Source: Anagrus nilaparvatae (lineage: Eukaryota > Arthropoda > Insecta > Hymenoptera > Mymaridae). Taken from it: a stretch of 64,000 nucleotides of DNA. The translations under genes and the position numbers were made by a program. Below, in pieces: positions 24,776 to 36,444 of this stretch (positions within the stretch are counted from its first letter, which is position 1; the number at the start of each line of letters is the position of its first letter). The DNA is taken from the NCBI GenBank assembly GCA_022575985.1, contig JAKSXM010000007.1:6016501-6080500 (forward strand), read 5' to 3'. The notes below the pieces were generated by a model that did not search any database, was not told the origin of the DNA, and saw nothing but the letters and a program-made list of their open reading frames with translations.

Positions 24776-27700
24776 TATTTTTAATTATCTATGCTCCTCA
24801 TAAATTATATTTAATAAATTTCGAAACCACTTGCCAACTAAAAAGGCAAAGTTAAAGTTTTTTTAATATATAATAACGGCGCGAAATGACAGATTTCATC
24901 AAGTTGTTTCGGATATACCAACAAAGGAAAATTCAGAGGCGGGAGGGTGAACGCCAAAAATGAGCTGCAAAAATTACATGTTGTTTGTTAATTTTGTTGT
25001 TATTTTTACATTTTTATGATAATAAAAAAAAAAACATAAAAAAATGAATTGATGAATATTTTTTATTTTAATTAGCATAAAATCACACAATTATTATTGA
25101 AATAATTGATAAAATATGAATATTTATTTAATTAGCATTTATTCACTTTTTTAATATGAATAAAAGTTTCATTCAATTACCATGTTGCGCATTATTGATT
25201 TTTATATTATTAAATAATTTTTGCTTTAATAAAAAAAAATATATAAAATATCATACAAAGGTATCTGTATGTTCTCTTTTTTCTCTTTTTCTCTTTCGCA
25301 ATTTCAAAAATTAACTATATTTAAACACTGTAAAGTTGCTTAAAAGACATTACAAAACCGTACCCTTTTATTGTATACTTTTAAATAAATTTTTCTCTTT
25401 TTCTGTTATTTAAAAAAAATATTTTTCATTTCATGTTGGCTTAATTGTTTTATATTAAAAATTAAGCTTGGGTGTAGCTAAACGATATGTTTTCATTAAA
25501 AATTAAGTACTCCATGATTACATCGTTTAATCAAAGTGCAATTTAAAATTTTTGTACAGAAAAAAAACGCTGCCAAATTATTGGCACTACGATTCACGCC
25601 TGACAAATTGATTCTACCTCAAGCAATGACAAATATCAATACGAGTTGAAAATTTTTACATTTTATGTATCATATCTGAGAATTAAGATGGTCACCAAAT
25701 TTGGAATTATGTCAACAAAAAAAAAAGAAAAGAGTTTTTTTATTTTTTATCGATATAATTTAAACACAAAAAATATGAGATATTGAGAAATAAAGAATTT
25801 CTTAAAACTAGAACTCTGGTGAGAAAAAATTAGGTATTGCTTCCCAAATGAAAAAAAGTAATCTTGCTTTTTTTATTTTTTGATGCAAAAAATTTTGAAA
25901 AAAAAATTTTCAAAACAATAAGTATCAGATCCGAGAAATCGAGTGAAAATTCTATGATTGAGAAACCAAAATTTGTATTCAAAACTTTTTTTGTTTGAAA
26001 TGTTCTCAGTAAATATTTAAAAAAAATTTGAAAATTAATTTTCAAATAAAATTATCATATGGATGGTTTAATAATAGTATATTAAGTATCAAGGGCGTAA
26101 AAGTTTCGGCACTAGCGTGAGCACTAGCACGAGTGCTCGGCGAAGCCGGGCACGAGTTATTAGTGTTCACGCTCGTGTCTAAAGTATTTCGCCCATGGTG
26201 CTTACACTATTTTTTGCCCCCCTAGGCGTAGAACGAGTTCAGAAAATTCTTTACGCACGAGTTTTACGCCCGGGAGGGCAAAAAAATTCTTTGTTACTTA
26301 TATTAGTTTTATCGATATTATTTTGCAAAATAACTAAAAAAAATAACAAATCTAATAAAAAATATATTCTTTAGAAAAAAAAGTCAAAAAAAAAAGAAAA
26401 AGATTAAACTTAATTTACTTAACAGTTTACCAAAGTTTATAAAAAATTAATGTATTATAAAAAATAAAACAATTTGTCTATCAGAATATAAGTGACAGAT
26501 TCTAAAACTTTTTAATCTTTTAAGCATAACAAAAAATAATAAAAACTTTCTAAAATGCTAAAATTTGACATTAAAGCGTAAAAAAAATAAAATAATTATT
26601 ATTATAAAAAAAAAGTAATTTACATTTTAATTTAATAAAAATTTTATAAAATATAAAAATTTGATTTAAATATACAATATTCTGGAAATAAAAGTTAAAC
26701 TAAATTAAACTTTATGAAAGTAGTCTAGGCGTGGACTACTATTTTGTAGCCAGTTTTTTTTGTACATGAAATTTTTAAGTTGTTCAATTAAGTATAATTG
26801 TAAATTTTATTTTATAGAATATTTAAAAATTATCAACTTCACTGGCATTAAGTAAGCTCCACGGCAATTTTCCTTAGGGCCTTGCAAACTCTAGAGCCGT
26901 CCCTGTCCATATTTACCTAAAATGCTTAAGTTACCAATAGTAATCATTAAGAAACCACAGAAAATAATTTAAAATTATTTGTTTAAGTTAACTAAGCCAA
27001 TTTTTGGCTAAGAACAAACATCATATTCGTGTTTATTCAGTGACCCAAAAATTTGTTGCAATTTTTATAGACCCTTTAAAAGTGACTCAAAAATAAGGGT
27101 GCAAGTCTATACTATGCAGTAATGATAATAATATAAAACAAGTATTATTCGTGTGAAATTAGTAACAACGGTACTTATTACTTTTTCTATTGTGAGCTTT
27201 TATAAAGCTTTAAAAAGTTCAAAGCTAAACGTTAAGTTTTTGATATTAAATTACTACTGTTTTTCAAAGAATTTTACTTAATAAAAAAAGATTTAACAAA
27301 AAAAAAATTATACTTTAATTTTAGAGAAACAATTATTTTAATGAAAGAGCTTGACATTTTTAATCAACATTTAAACGTATCTAAGCTTTTGCATTTATAG
27401 AAAATTCTTTAAACAAAATCTAGTACAAATATTTATACTTAAGAAATGTTTAATTTTGCTTTAAAACTTAAATGTTTGTGTTCATTGTATGTAAAATTTT
27501 CAGCGGAATCCAAGTTTTTGGTCAAAATGTTATATGATAAGGTAAATTCGTAGGAAAATCGAAATTTCTGAAGCCTTTGATTAAAAAATAATTGTTATCG
27601 ATATTTTATTTCCCCAAGATTAAATTCAATTAAACATTAACAGAAGATATTAAAAAATATATGTTTTTGAGAAATCGGTATTTGAAGATCATATTTTACG

Positions 27701-27956
27701 GATTTTTCGTGCATGCGCGGTTCAAATTAACTCTATCTATGGGATTTAATAAGAAAAATATTTTCACGTTGGATGAGAGTTATATAGACAAGTAAGATAA
27801 ATTGGTTCTTTTTTAAAAAAATCCTAAAAAATGAAAATGGCTGTTTCAAAAATTGAATCTTTGGATATTAAATCTGGCGTTGAGGTTTAATTTTAGTAAA
27901 ATAGTTTTTTCAGGATTAAAATTCCTGCGAAAGTTCAACTATAACACCTAAAAAAA
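24776..27956. other. AT-rich spacer between the inverted repeat units, with partial copies
   Basis: A third, partial unit starts with CGCTGCCAAATTATTGGCAC at about 25568 and runs to about 26045 in the same orientation as the right arm. A GC-richer inverted-repeat segment lies at 26093-26273. The rest is low-complexity A/T sequence with no recognised gene. Confidence 0.5.
26093..26273. repeat. GC-rich MITE-like segment with GGGCGTAAAA ends
   Basis: GGGCGTAAAAG at the left is mirrored by TTTTACGCCC at the right. Inside, GTGCTCGGCGAAGCCGGGCAC forms a strong hairpin around GGCGAAGCC. It stands out sharply from the surrounding AT-rich DNA. The class is unknown. Confidence 0.55.
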
Positions 27957-29267
27957 CGCTGCCAAGTGATTGGCACTATGGTTCCTCATTAACAATAGCA
28001 AAATATTTATAATGGTCTATTTTATCTAATAAAAATTATAATTTGAGATATCAGTATTTCATAAAAAAAAGTTAAATACCGTATTTTAAAAGAAAAAAAA
28101 TGTTGCTGTGATTTAATGTTTTTTATTTAACAAATTTTTAGAAAAAAATTTTCAATAAACTAGGTATTACACTTAAAAAAAAAAACAATATTACAGATTT
28201 TTTAATTTTTTTGTTTTATTAATATTGAGAAAAAAATTTTGAAAAAATTCGGTATCAGATCCAAAAAATTACTATGAATAAGCTTTCTAAAACTAGTACT
28301 CTCATAGAAATTAATTAGGTACTACGTCCGAACAAAAAAAAAATTTGGTATTCTTTGTATTCTTTTGTGAAAAAAATTTTGGGAAAAAAATTTTCAAAAA
28401 ATTAATTATCAGATTTGAGATATCGAGTAAAACCATACTTTCAAATATAAATACTTTTATTGAAATAAATGAGGTATTACACCTAAATTAAAAAAAAAAA
28501 AAAAGTATTTTGAAATCTCTTGATGAAAAAATTTTTGAAAAAAAAATTAGATCTGAATTCCATAATGGTTGTTAAATACCACCGATTGCAAAATTTTCAA
28601 ATATTAGTACTTTCATGGAATTAAAGGAAGTATTACATTAAAAAAAAAAAAAATATTACAGATTTTTTAATTTTTTTGATTTTTTAATTTTGAGAAAAAA
28701 ATTTTGAAAAAATTAAGTTTCAGGTCCAAAAAATTACTATAAAAGATACTTCTAAAACTAGTACTCTCATAGAAATCAATTAAGTACTGCGTCCATAAAG
28801 AAAAAAAAAATTGGTATTTTTTATATTTTTTGGTGAAAAAAATTTTGAGAAAAAAATTTAAAAAAAATTAGTTATCAGATTCGAAATATCGAGTAAAAAT
28901 CGTACTTTCAAATATATGTAAGTACTTTCATGGAAATAAATTAGGTACATTACATCCAAATTAAAAAAAAAAAAAAAATAGTTTGAGATTTTTTGATGAA
29001 AAAATTTTGGAAAAAAAAATTAGGTCTTAATTCCATAATGGTTGTGAAATATCACCGGTTACAATATTTTCAGATATTCGTACTTTCATAGAAAAAAATT
29101 AAGTATTACGTCCTAAAATAAAAAAAATTTTGGCATTTTTTGTATTTTTTGGCAAAAAAAAATTTGAGAAAAAAATTTACAAAAAATTAAGTATTAGGTC
29201 CAAAAAAATGCTATAAACGATATTTCTAAAACTAGTACTTCCACAGAAATAAATTGAGTACTGCGCA

Positions 29268-30939
29268 CAGTGGGCTAGAAAAAGTCAAAAGGGAACAAAA
29301 TTCGGCTTCAGCGTAATTTTGACTGAAAATAAAATTTAAAAAATGGAATTTATAGGTTTTCATATATATTAAGGTCTTACGTACGTCCGAGGTAAAATGC
29401 AAAAAAAAAAGCTAAAACTTGGAGAAAGTGAAGTAAATATAATTTAATTTTACACGTATTTTTTTTTTTATAATTAACCGAACAGTTGTTGAGAAAATAA
29501 ATAAACCAAAAATAAATTAACACAGGCTCTTATGGGGAATTTAAAAAAATGAAAAAAAAAGCATTTAAAATACAAAACTTAGATATTTTTTTTAATGAGT
29601 TGATAAATAATGTCCTAATAAATAAAAAGAGACCTTAAAATTTACAATCGACCGTCATTTTTTATGGTTTTACTTAAAAAAATGCTAAAAAATGAACGTT
29701 ATATTCTGCTATTGAGGCGATATTGAGGTAGAGTCATTTATTATATTTTTTTATTTATTTATTTTCTTTATAAATAATTAAATAATATTATTTAAATAAT
29801 AAATAATTTATTTAATGCCAAAATTAAGTTAATAAAATTCATTTTTAAGCTTTGAATAGTAATAATTAAGTAATATTGAAAAAACTTTTTTATTTATTTG
29901 AAGTTGCAATCCTTACTTTTATACGTGGGTAAGACAAAGATGCCGATAGGTAAAATTCCTGACGTACGTAAGACCTTAAACGATAGGATACCGCTTTTTT
30001 TGAAAAAAAAATGTTTGAAAATTTTTTTAGACGTGGGAAATCAGGAAAAATTTTTTAAAATTTGGCACTAAAAAATGGGATAATCAAAATGTCAAATTTA
30101 TAAAATATACATAAAAATATGCTGAAACAACCATAATTAACCTAAAAATTTTATCTAAGCTGTATGTGTCTACTATTGTAGGTGTGTTAGTGGAATATTC
30201 GAAAAAACTTAAAAATTAAAACAAAAATCAGAGTTTTATTAATTTTTCGGGTTTTTTACTTCCTAAAACGCACAAATAAAGTATATATGGGTTTTTTGCA
30301 TCTACCTTGGTCTTATCCTACATCTATGTATTTTTGTGGCTATATAGTTTTGTCATCTATAAACAAGTTAAACATTTCATTATTTAATATGTTTATGATT
30401 AAATTTTAAAAAATCTACTAAAAATGCGAAAACTCAATTTTACACACGCTCAAATACAGCTCAAATACACAGATGTAGGATAAGACCAAGGTAGATGCAA
30501 AAACCCATATATACTTTTTTTGTGCGTTTTAGGAAGTAAAAAATCCGAAAAATTAATAAAACTCTGATTTTTTTTTTAATTTTTAAGTTTTTTCGAATAT
30601 TCCACTAACACACCTACAATAGTAGACACATACAGCTTAGATAAAATTTTTAGGTTAATTATGGTTGTTTCAGCATATTTTTATGTATATATATCATCAA
30701 AAAACTTTTTTTATAAATTTGACATTTTGATTGTCCCATTTTTTAGTGCCAAATTTTAAAAAATTTTTCCTGATTTCCCACGTCTAAAAAAATTTTCAAA
30801 CATTTTTTTTTCAAAAAAAGCGGTATCCTATCGTTTAATATATATGAAAACCTATAAATTCCATTTTTTAAATTTTATTTTCAGTCAAAATTACGCTGAA
30901 GCCGAATTTTGTTCCCTTTTGACTTTTTCTAGCCCACTG
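29268..30939. repeat. hAT-like foldback element (CAGTGGGCTAG ends) nested in the repeat unit
   Basis: The ends CAGTGGGCTAGAAAAAGTC and its inverse are flanked by TACTGCG on both sides (29259-29265 and 30940-30946), an approximately 8-bp duplication as in hAT transposons. Arms pair 29268-29370 with 30836-30939 and 29978-30330 with about 30470-30835. The gap in the left-arm pairing is caused by a second insertion (29373-29975). No transposase is visible. Confidence 0.8.
29369..29979. repeat. 603-bp piggyBac-like MITE (TTAA flanks) nested in the hAT-like element
   Basis: GGTCTTACGTACGTC at 29373 is mirrored by GACGTACGTAAGACC ending at 29975. TTAA flanks both sides (29369-29372 and 29976-29979). 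The matching place in the other arm of the host element (about 30830-30836) has a single TTAA without insertion, so it preserves the empty site. Confidence 0.85.
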
Positions 30940-31204
30940 TACTGCGTCCGTAAAGAAAAAAAAAATTGGTATTTTTTGTATTTTTTGGTGAAAAAAATAA
31001 AATTTTCAAAAAATTAGTTATCAGATTCGAGATATCGAGTAAAAATCGTACTTTCAAATATAAGTACTTTCGTGGAAATAAATGAGGTATTACATCCAAA
31101 TTAAAAAAAAAAAAAAGTAGTTTGAGATTTTTTGATGAAAAAATTTTTGAAAAAAAAATTAGGTCTTAATTCCATAATGGTTGTGAAATTTCACCGGTTA
31201 CATA

Positions 31205-31208
<4 letters not shown>

Positions 31209-31241
<33 letters not shown>

Positions 31242-31264
31242 GCACGCACGCACGCACACACATA
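31209..31264. repeat. CA/CG-CA microsatellite inside the repeat unit
   Basis: A run of CA dinucleotides passes into CGCACGCACGCACGCACACA. The homologous place in the left arm (23852-23890) has a TG run in the mirrored orientation, so it belongs to the repeat family. The overlapping frames on both strands are artefacts. Confidence 0.9.
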
Positions 31265-31366
31265 CAGACTTTTTTAAAAACCGGTTTTTTAGCTTCCTGA
31301 GGTCCCAAAACGTGCTTATATGCCAAAAAATCAAAAATCAAAATTTCATCTATCACAAAGGTTCCT

Positions 31367-32251
31367 CTATGAGGAACCAAAAAGTCATCAGAAATCAAGA
31401 AAAAATAATCATGAAAAGTATCTTAGTTGATCATTTACTTGCAATCGAGAGCATTTTTTATTTATCACGAATTTATTAAAACTTACCATCCATATATTAA
31501 ATCTAAAATGAAACAGATTTAAAATATTTTTTATCAAAGCTTACATAAAAGCTCTAAAGTTTAGAAATTTTAACACGCCTTATGCTTATAAGGATATACT
31601 GAAAGGGCTTACATAAAATTGTTAATGTTTTATCAATGAATTATTACTAGCTCAATAATTATTACTATATTTTATTTAAAAAGTTTTATGAATGTATTAA
31701 AACACAGTACATCTATTTTTAAATATTGATTTTATAACTTTTTTTATAAGTATTTAGTCAAAGATAGCTTCTCCAGTTTTAAAAAATAACAAGAACGTTA
31801 TTTATTCAATGGTCTCTTAAATGAAAATATTTAATTATCGGTAATTTTAATCTAAATTTTACTAACAAAATTATCTTTTATTTTTAAATATTTTATAAAT
31901 TTTATAAATGATTCTGTTATAATAGAACGCTGTCTAAAATTTCGGCTTCGTAGTAAATTTCTCCTATTATGTTCCTCGAGAACAGAATTTTCAAAGCAAT
32001 GTACCAAACCTAATTATATTTTAGAGAATAAAATCAAATAAAACGAAAATATGTAAACAGGCATTTCAAAATTTTATATATTTTAAATATTATTCATAGA
32101 TTATAAAATTCACATTCAAATATTTATCATAATAATATTTGAAGATCAAAAATAACTGATTTAATTTTAATTACCTAAAAAAAATGAAAAATTAATAACA
32201 AAAAAAAGTAATGAAAAACACTTTAAATAGAAAAATAATTGTCTTAATTGT
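31367..32251. other. AT-rich intergenic stretch, no gene seen
   Basis: Nothing recognisable lies between the end of the large inverted repeat and the MsrB-like copy. Confidence 0.45.
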
Positions 32252-32645
32252 TTATGATGTTGTTGAAGAACTACTATCTGGTTTGCCATTTTCATAAAAT
32301 CTGATAGCAGCAGAATTGATACAAAATCTTTTCTTCGTTGGTAACCCTAAATGTGCATCACAATTAGAACAAACAACTTCAGTTCTTGTTCTATTTAGTA
32401 TCGAATTATCGATTAATAATTTAACGCGTCCTTCATCAAGTACATCATTAAAAGATGGCCAACCACAATGGCTATCATATTTAGTAGTCGAGGAAAATAA
32501 ATCTTGGTCACAAACGATGCAGGTGTAAATACCATTTTTATAAAATTTATTGTAACAACCACTAAATTCTTCTTCTGTGCCTTTTTCTTGTGTTACTTCC
32601 CATTGTAATGGGGTTAAACGTTTTTTAGTTATTTATTTCTGACAT
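32252..32645 (-). pseudogene. Methionine-R-sulfoxide reductase B (MsrB/SelR) retrocopy, broken
   Basis: The minus strand encodes a clear MsrB: KKRLTPLQWEVTQEKGTE, FSGCYNKFYKNGIYTCIVC, HCGWPSFNDVLDEGRVKLL, RTRTEVVCSNCDAHLG and RFCINSAAIRFYENG. Both zinc-binding CxxC pairs (CIVC, CSNC) and the catalytic Cys in RFCINSA are present. Two lesions are visible. The ATG at 32645 is one base out of frame with the body, so the frame that starts there stops after six codons (MSEINN). And the family segment after LG, normally a histidine-containing stretch of the form HVFxDGP, is missing: LG runs straight into LPTKKRFC. The copy has no introns and no convincing poly(A) tail. I read it as a processed pseudogene. 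A real gene with an assembly error or an unusual upstream exon is possible. Active family members reduce methionine-R-sulfoxide in proteins. Confidence 0.8.
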
Positions 32646-32670
32646 TTTTTTTCACTTGAATCTTACGCGT

Positions 32671-32792
32671 CCCGATCAAAACAGAATGGTGGAATGCCAT
32701 CTTTTGTGACGTGGCTCGGTGGTGGTCCGAAGGTGGGCAGCCATCGGGCCGCGTGACATAAAGGTGGCAAGCCACCTACTGTTTTGATCGGG
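32671..32792. repeat. 122-bp GC-rich palindromic MITE
   Basis: CCCGATCAAAACAG at the left is mirrored by CTGTTTTGATCGGG at the right. The interior pairs too: GGTGGAATGCCATC, TGTGACG and GGCTCGG face the inverse of CCGCGTGACATAAAGGTGGC, giving a nearly full-length imperfect hairpin. It lies immediately upstream of the MsrB-like copy. No target duplication is evident. Confidence 0.75.
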
Positions 32793-33334
32793 GTGTTCAC
32801 TGTTAACTGTCAAGTTTAGAAGTGAAAAACTATAATAATCTACGTTAAACGTTTATTTTATATTATATTTGAAACATGATAAACGAGCTATTTGATTATA
32901 GATAAAAGGTGCGCTCACATGGTTTCGATTCTCAATTCGCTTGTTCATTTCTTAAAATATACAAAATTTGCTTGATTAATTGTAGTTTTTAATTTTCTTT
33001 TCATGATAAAACTATTAAGTATTTTTTAAATTTATATTTATTTTTGTTAAATTAATATTCAAAATTTTGATTATCTTTCTCTTCCAAATTTTGAAAAAAA
33101 TTAAACAAAAAATAATAATTTATATGTTTATTTATTTTTTTATTTTCCTCTTTTTACTATCATTGACGTAAATGAATTAACAAATTAAGAGTAATAAAAC
33201 CTCATATCAATCAAAAAAAGAAGAAAAAAAATTATTATATGAATAATTCTTAGTATATGAAAATATGGTACCATGCCAATTTTTAAGGTTCTAGGTTCAA
33301 TGGTTCCGAAATGGCAGCTGTTTTTCGATTTTTT

Positions 33335-34785
33335 TTTCCTGCAAAAATCTGAATAAATTTTTTGATTTTAATTTTTCACCGCTCTACACACAGCTAAAAA
33401 ATAATTTTCAAAATTAGGGGGTATGTGAAATTTCCCTCTAAATTCGAATCCGCCATCAGTTGTTCTGAAAAACCTCAAAAAAAAGTTGGATAATCGGAAA
33501 AACTAAAAAGAACTTTAAATAGTATATTACGATCCCGTGCCCAGAAAAGTAAAGAATGGTCCAAACCTTCCATTTTCCGAAATTTTCCATTTTCCTAATT
33601 TTCCTGTAATCTAATGAAAATTCTGACTTGATTTTTAGTTTGCTCGGGAAATTTTACTATTAGAACCTCTTTTTTAAGAAATTTTGAAGCTTTTTATAAT
33701 GCTGTATAAATAAAAAACGATAATTCATAAATATTAAATAAAAATAATTGATTTCTGAGCTAACAATTATTTGCTTTATTTTTTCAATTTTAAAAAAATA
33801 TAAAAAATGAGCAAAGACTACTGCGGAATAAGGTATGGTTCCCGGACCCAGCATATTTTTTGCATTTTTTGGCTCAATTTGATGATTTATGATAAAAAAT
33901 AAGATTCCGGTGGTCGGTACCCCCCCCCCCCCCTCTGCGTTACCCCGGGTTAAAACGTGTTTTTCACTAAAAATTAATATCTCCGGGCCGAATCATCCGA
34001 TTGAGGCGTGGTTGGTATCAAAATTTTCATTTTGAAAAAATACACCAAAAAAAAATTTTTTATTTTTGAACTCATTTTGAGGTTCGAAACTTCGAAAAAC
34101 GTCATTTTTGGCTTTTTTAACGGTCTAAAAATTGAGATATCTCAGGATAGAGGAAAAATTCCTTTTTTTGCGCTCAGGGGAACTTTGTCTAAGACTACTT
34201 TTCAAAATTCTGTCGAAAAATGGCAACTTTTACGGTGCATCACTCGCAATTGACGATTATGTAAAAGAAATCGTGTATTATTTTTTGCATATTTTATCAT
34301 ACCATCTAATATTAGATTCTAAATCTAAAACTAGCTTTTGTATGGTCTTTTTTATGTTTTTCTCATAACTTTTTTACAAAAAAACGATATTTCACTAAAA
34401 TTTCCTAAGGAAAATCCAAAAATTGAGTCAGCATTAGGTCATAGGGAAAATCGGAAAATGAAAAATTTCGAAAAATTAAAGGTTTTGAAAATTCGTTTTT
34501 TGAGTTTTCAAATATTTTAAAGGCCGTTACTCCTCATAAACTATCTACCAACAAAAAGTACATGGGAAAACACAACTTTTAAGACCAGTAAGAGAAAAAA
34601 AATCTTGATTTTTGAGAAATTCATTCGAAATTCATATTTTAAAGTTCCTTTTAGTTTTTACGATTTTCCGGCTTTTTTCAGGTTTTTCAGAAAAACTGAT
34701 GACGGATTCGGATTCAGCGGGAAATTTCATAGAGCGGCGGAAAATTAAAATTTAAAATTTTTTTCAGATTTTCGCAGCAAATTGA
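33335..34785. repeat. 1.45-kb foldback element
   Basis: Left-arm words CGCCATCAGTTGTTCTGAAA, TCGGAAAAACTAAAAAGAAC and TTTCACCGCTCTA are mirrored at 34630-34785 by TTCAGAAAAACTGATGACGG, CCTTTTAGTTTTTACGATTT and ATAGAGCGGCGGAAAATTAA. A 14-C run lies at 33920-33933. Short frames between 34008 and 34520 are not supported as genes. Confidence 0.6.
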
Positions 34786-36444
34786 ACTTAAAATTTAATT
34801 AAAAACTCAATAAATAGAAAAAAAAACGTCTAAAAATAACCGATAATTGGCTACATCGTGAAAAATGACAATTTTCCAAAAAAGACCAAAATCAACGCCC
34901 CAAAAACCAATAAAAAATTTTGTTTTAGCTAGAGTATAAAAATATTATAATCCAAATAATAATAAAAAATAACAATAATAATATTAATAATGAATAATTT
35001 ACTGTTTTAATAAATAAGTTTTTAATAACAAATTTAAAGTCAAAATAAAAAACTTTATAAATAATACAGAAGTGTGTACTTACATTAATACTTTTTATGT
35101 GAAAAACTATTTCTTCATAATATCTTTTCCCTTTTAAACCAATTAAAGAAAATATTATAGTAATAAACAGCATAAAATATTATTTCATAATGGAAACCTT
35201 ATAAATTCTTGAATTGATTTCATAAAAGTAATATGAAAAACGTTTATATCATTTTCTTAAGTAAATATAAATCTTTTTCTTTTTTAGTTTTTTTTTATGT
35301 GATTTATTTTTTTACTGCAAACGCGACGATATCAAAAAAGTTTTACTCAATTTATATTTGCTCTCTATTTTACTCTATTTTATTTAGGTAATAACTACTG
35401 AGTGTATTATTATATAAATTTTCTTTTTTCATACTTTTTATTTATTTGTAGTAGTAGCTATAAAGTAGCCTTTTCTTACAATAATCAAGTTTCAATTAGA
35501 ACAATCAAACATTAATTTATTTCTTAATTAACTTTATTACATAAATTACAGAACAAATCAATTCATATTCAAACTTTTAGTTTGATATTTTTTCAAAATA
35601 ACTACAAAAACAAGAATTTATTAATTTTTTTTATTTTTTTTTTTTTTTTATTTTTCTTACATTAATTCTCAAATAAAATTAAAGTTTATATCTTTCTATC
35701 AACAACATTCTTTAATTTTATTATATCCAAGAGAATATTCACCATAATTCTAATTTAATCCTTTTATGATAAAAATTTATTTAAAAATATTAATCAAACA
35801 ATATCATTTATTTTTAGATGATAAATATTTACTCAGTCAATTATTTGAGATTAATATTTAATTTTGTTTTACATTTAAAAAAAAGTAAATTTGAGTAAAT
35901 ATTTATTTACTTGATATATACAGGATAAAATCCTTTAATACAAATTATATTACAAAATTCTATAAATATAGATAATCATAAATACAAATTTTTCAGTAAA
36001 TATAATTAATTTTATAAATAAATTTGTTAATTTTTTTAATTTAAAAAATTCATTTGTGACTTTAATTTTTAAAACTATATTTAATTTACATTTTATATGT
36101 AATTAACTACAATTTTTATTATAGTAATTTTATACAAATAGAAATTAAAAAATAAATATACATATTTACATGAAATTTAAATAGAGAGCAAGAAGTTGTA
36201 AATGAAAAATAAAGGAAAATGAAGAAAATAATACGCTTTTACCTTTTTGATTAGATAGTTTTAAATAAACAACAAAATATTTTGACTAATTTACACTACC
36301 ACCTATCTTATAATATTTAAAAAAATAAAAATTTTTCTTTATAGTAATGATTCAAACTTAAAACTAGTAAAAAATAGTCTTATTATTCTTTAGAGGTAAA
36401 ACTAATTGATGATAGCTTAAAACAATTAAATTATTTAAAAAAAT
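34786..36444. other. AT-rich intergenic stretch, no gene seen
   Basis: The composition is extremely AT-rich, with a long T run near 35630-35655. It is the downstream flank of the minus-strand MND1 gene. No exon, RNA gene or transposon terminus was recognised. Confidence 0.5.

Larger units (their letters stand above)
27957..31366 (-). repeat. GGAACC-bounded repeat unit, expanded right arm
   Basis: This is the inverted counterpart of 23744-24775. It starts CGCTGCCAAGTGATTGGCAC and ends with a CA microsatellite, AAACCGGTTTTTTAGCTTCC and TCACAAAGGTTCCTC. It is longer because a unit of about 475 bp is amplified in tandem and because a 1.67-kb hAT-like element is inserted at 29268-30939. The tandem unit is seen from the repeated words TTCCATAATGGTTGTGAAAT at about 28556, 29030 and 31170. 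Confidence 0.7.

Noticed and set aside
31132..31479. 115-residue frame with long Thr-His repeats
   Set aside because: It is a translation of the CA microsatellite in a transposon-derived repeat.
32316..32528. 70-residue plus-strand frame
   Set aside because: It is the antisense shadow of the MsrB-like copy on the minus strand.
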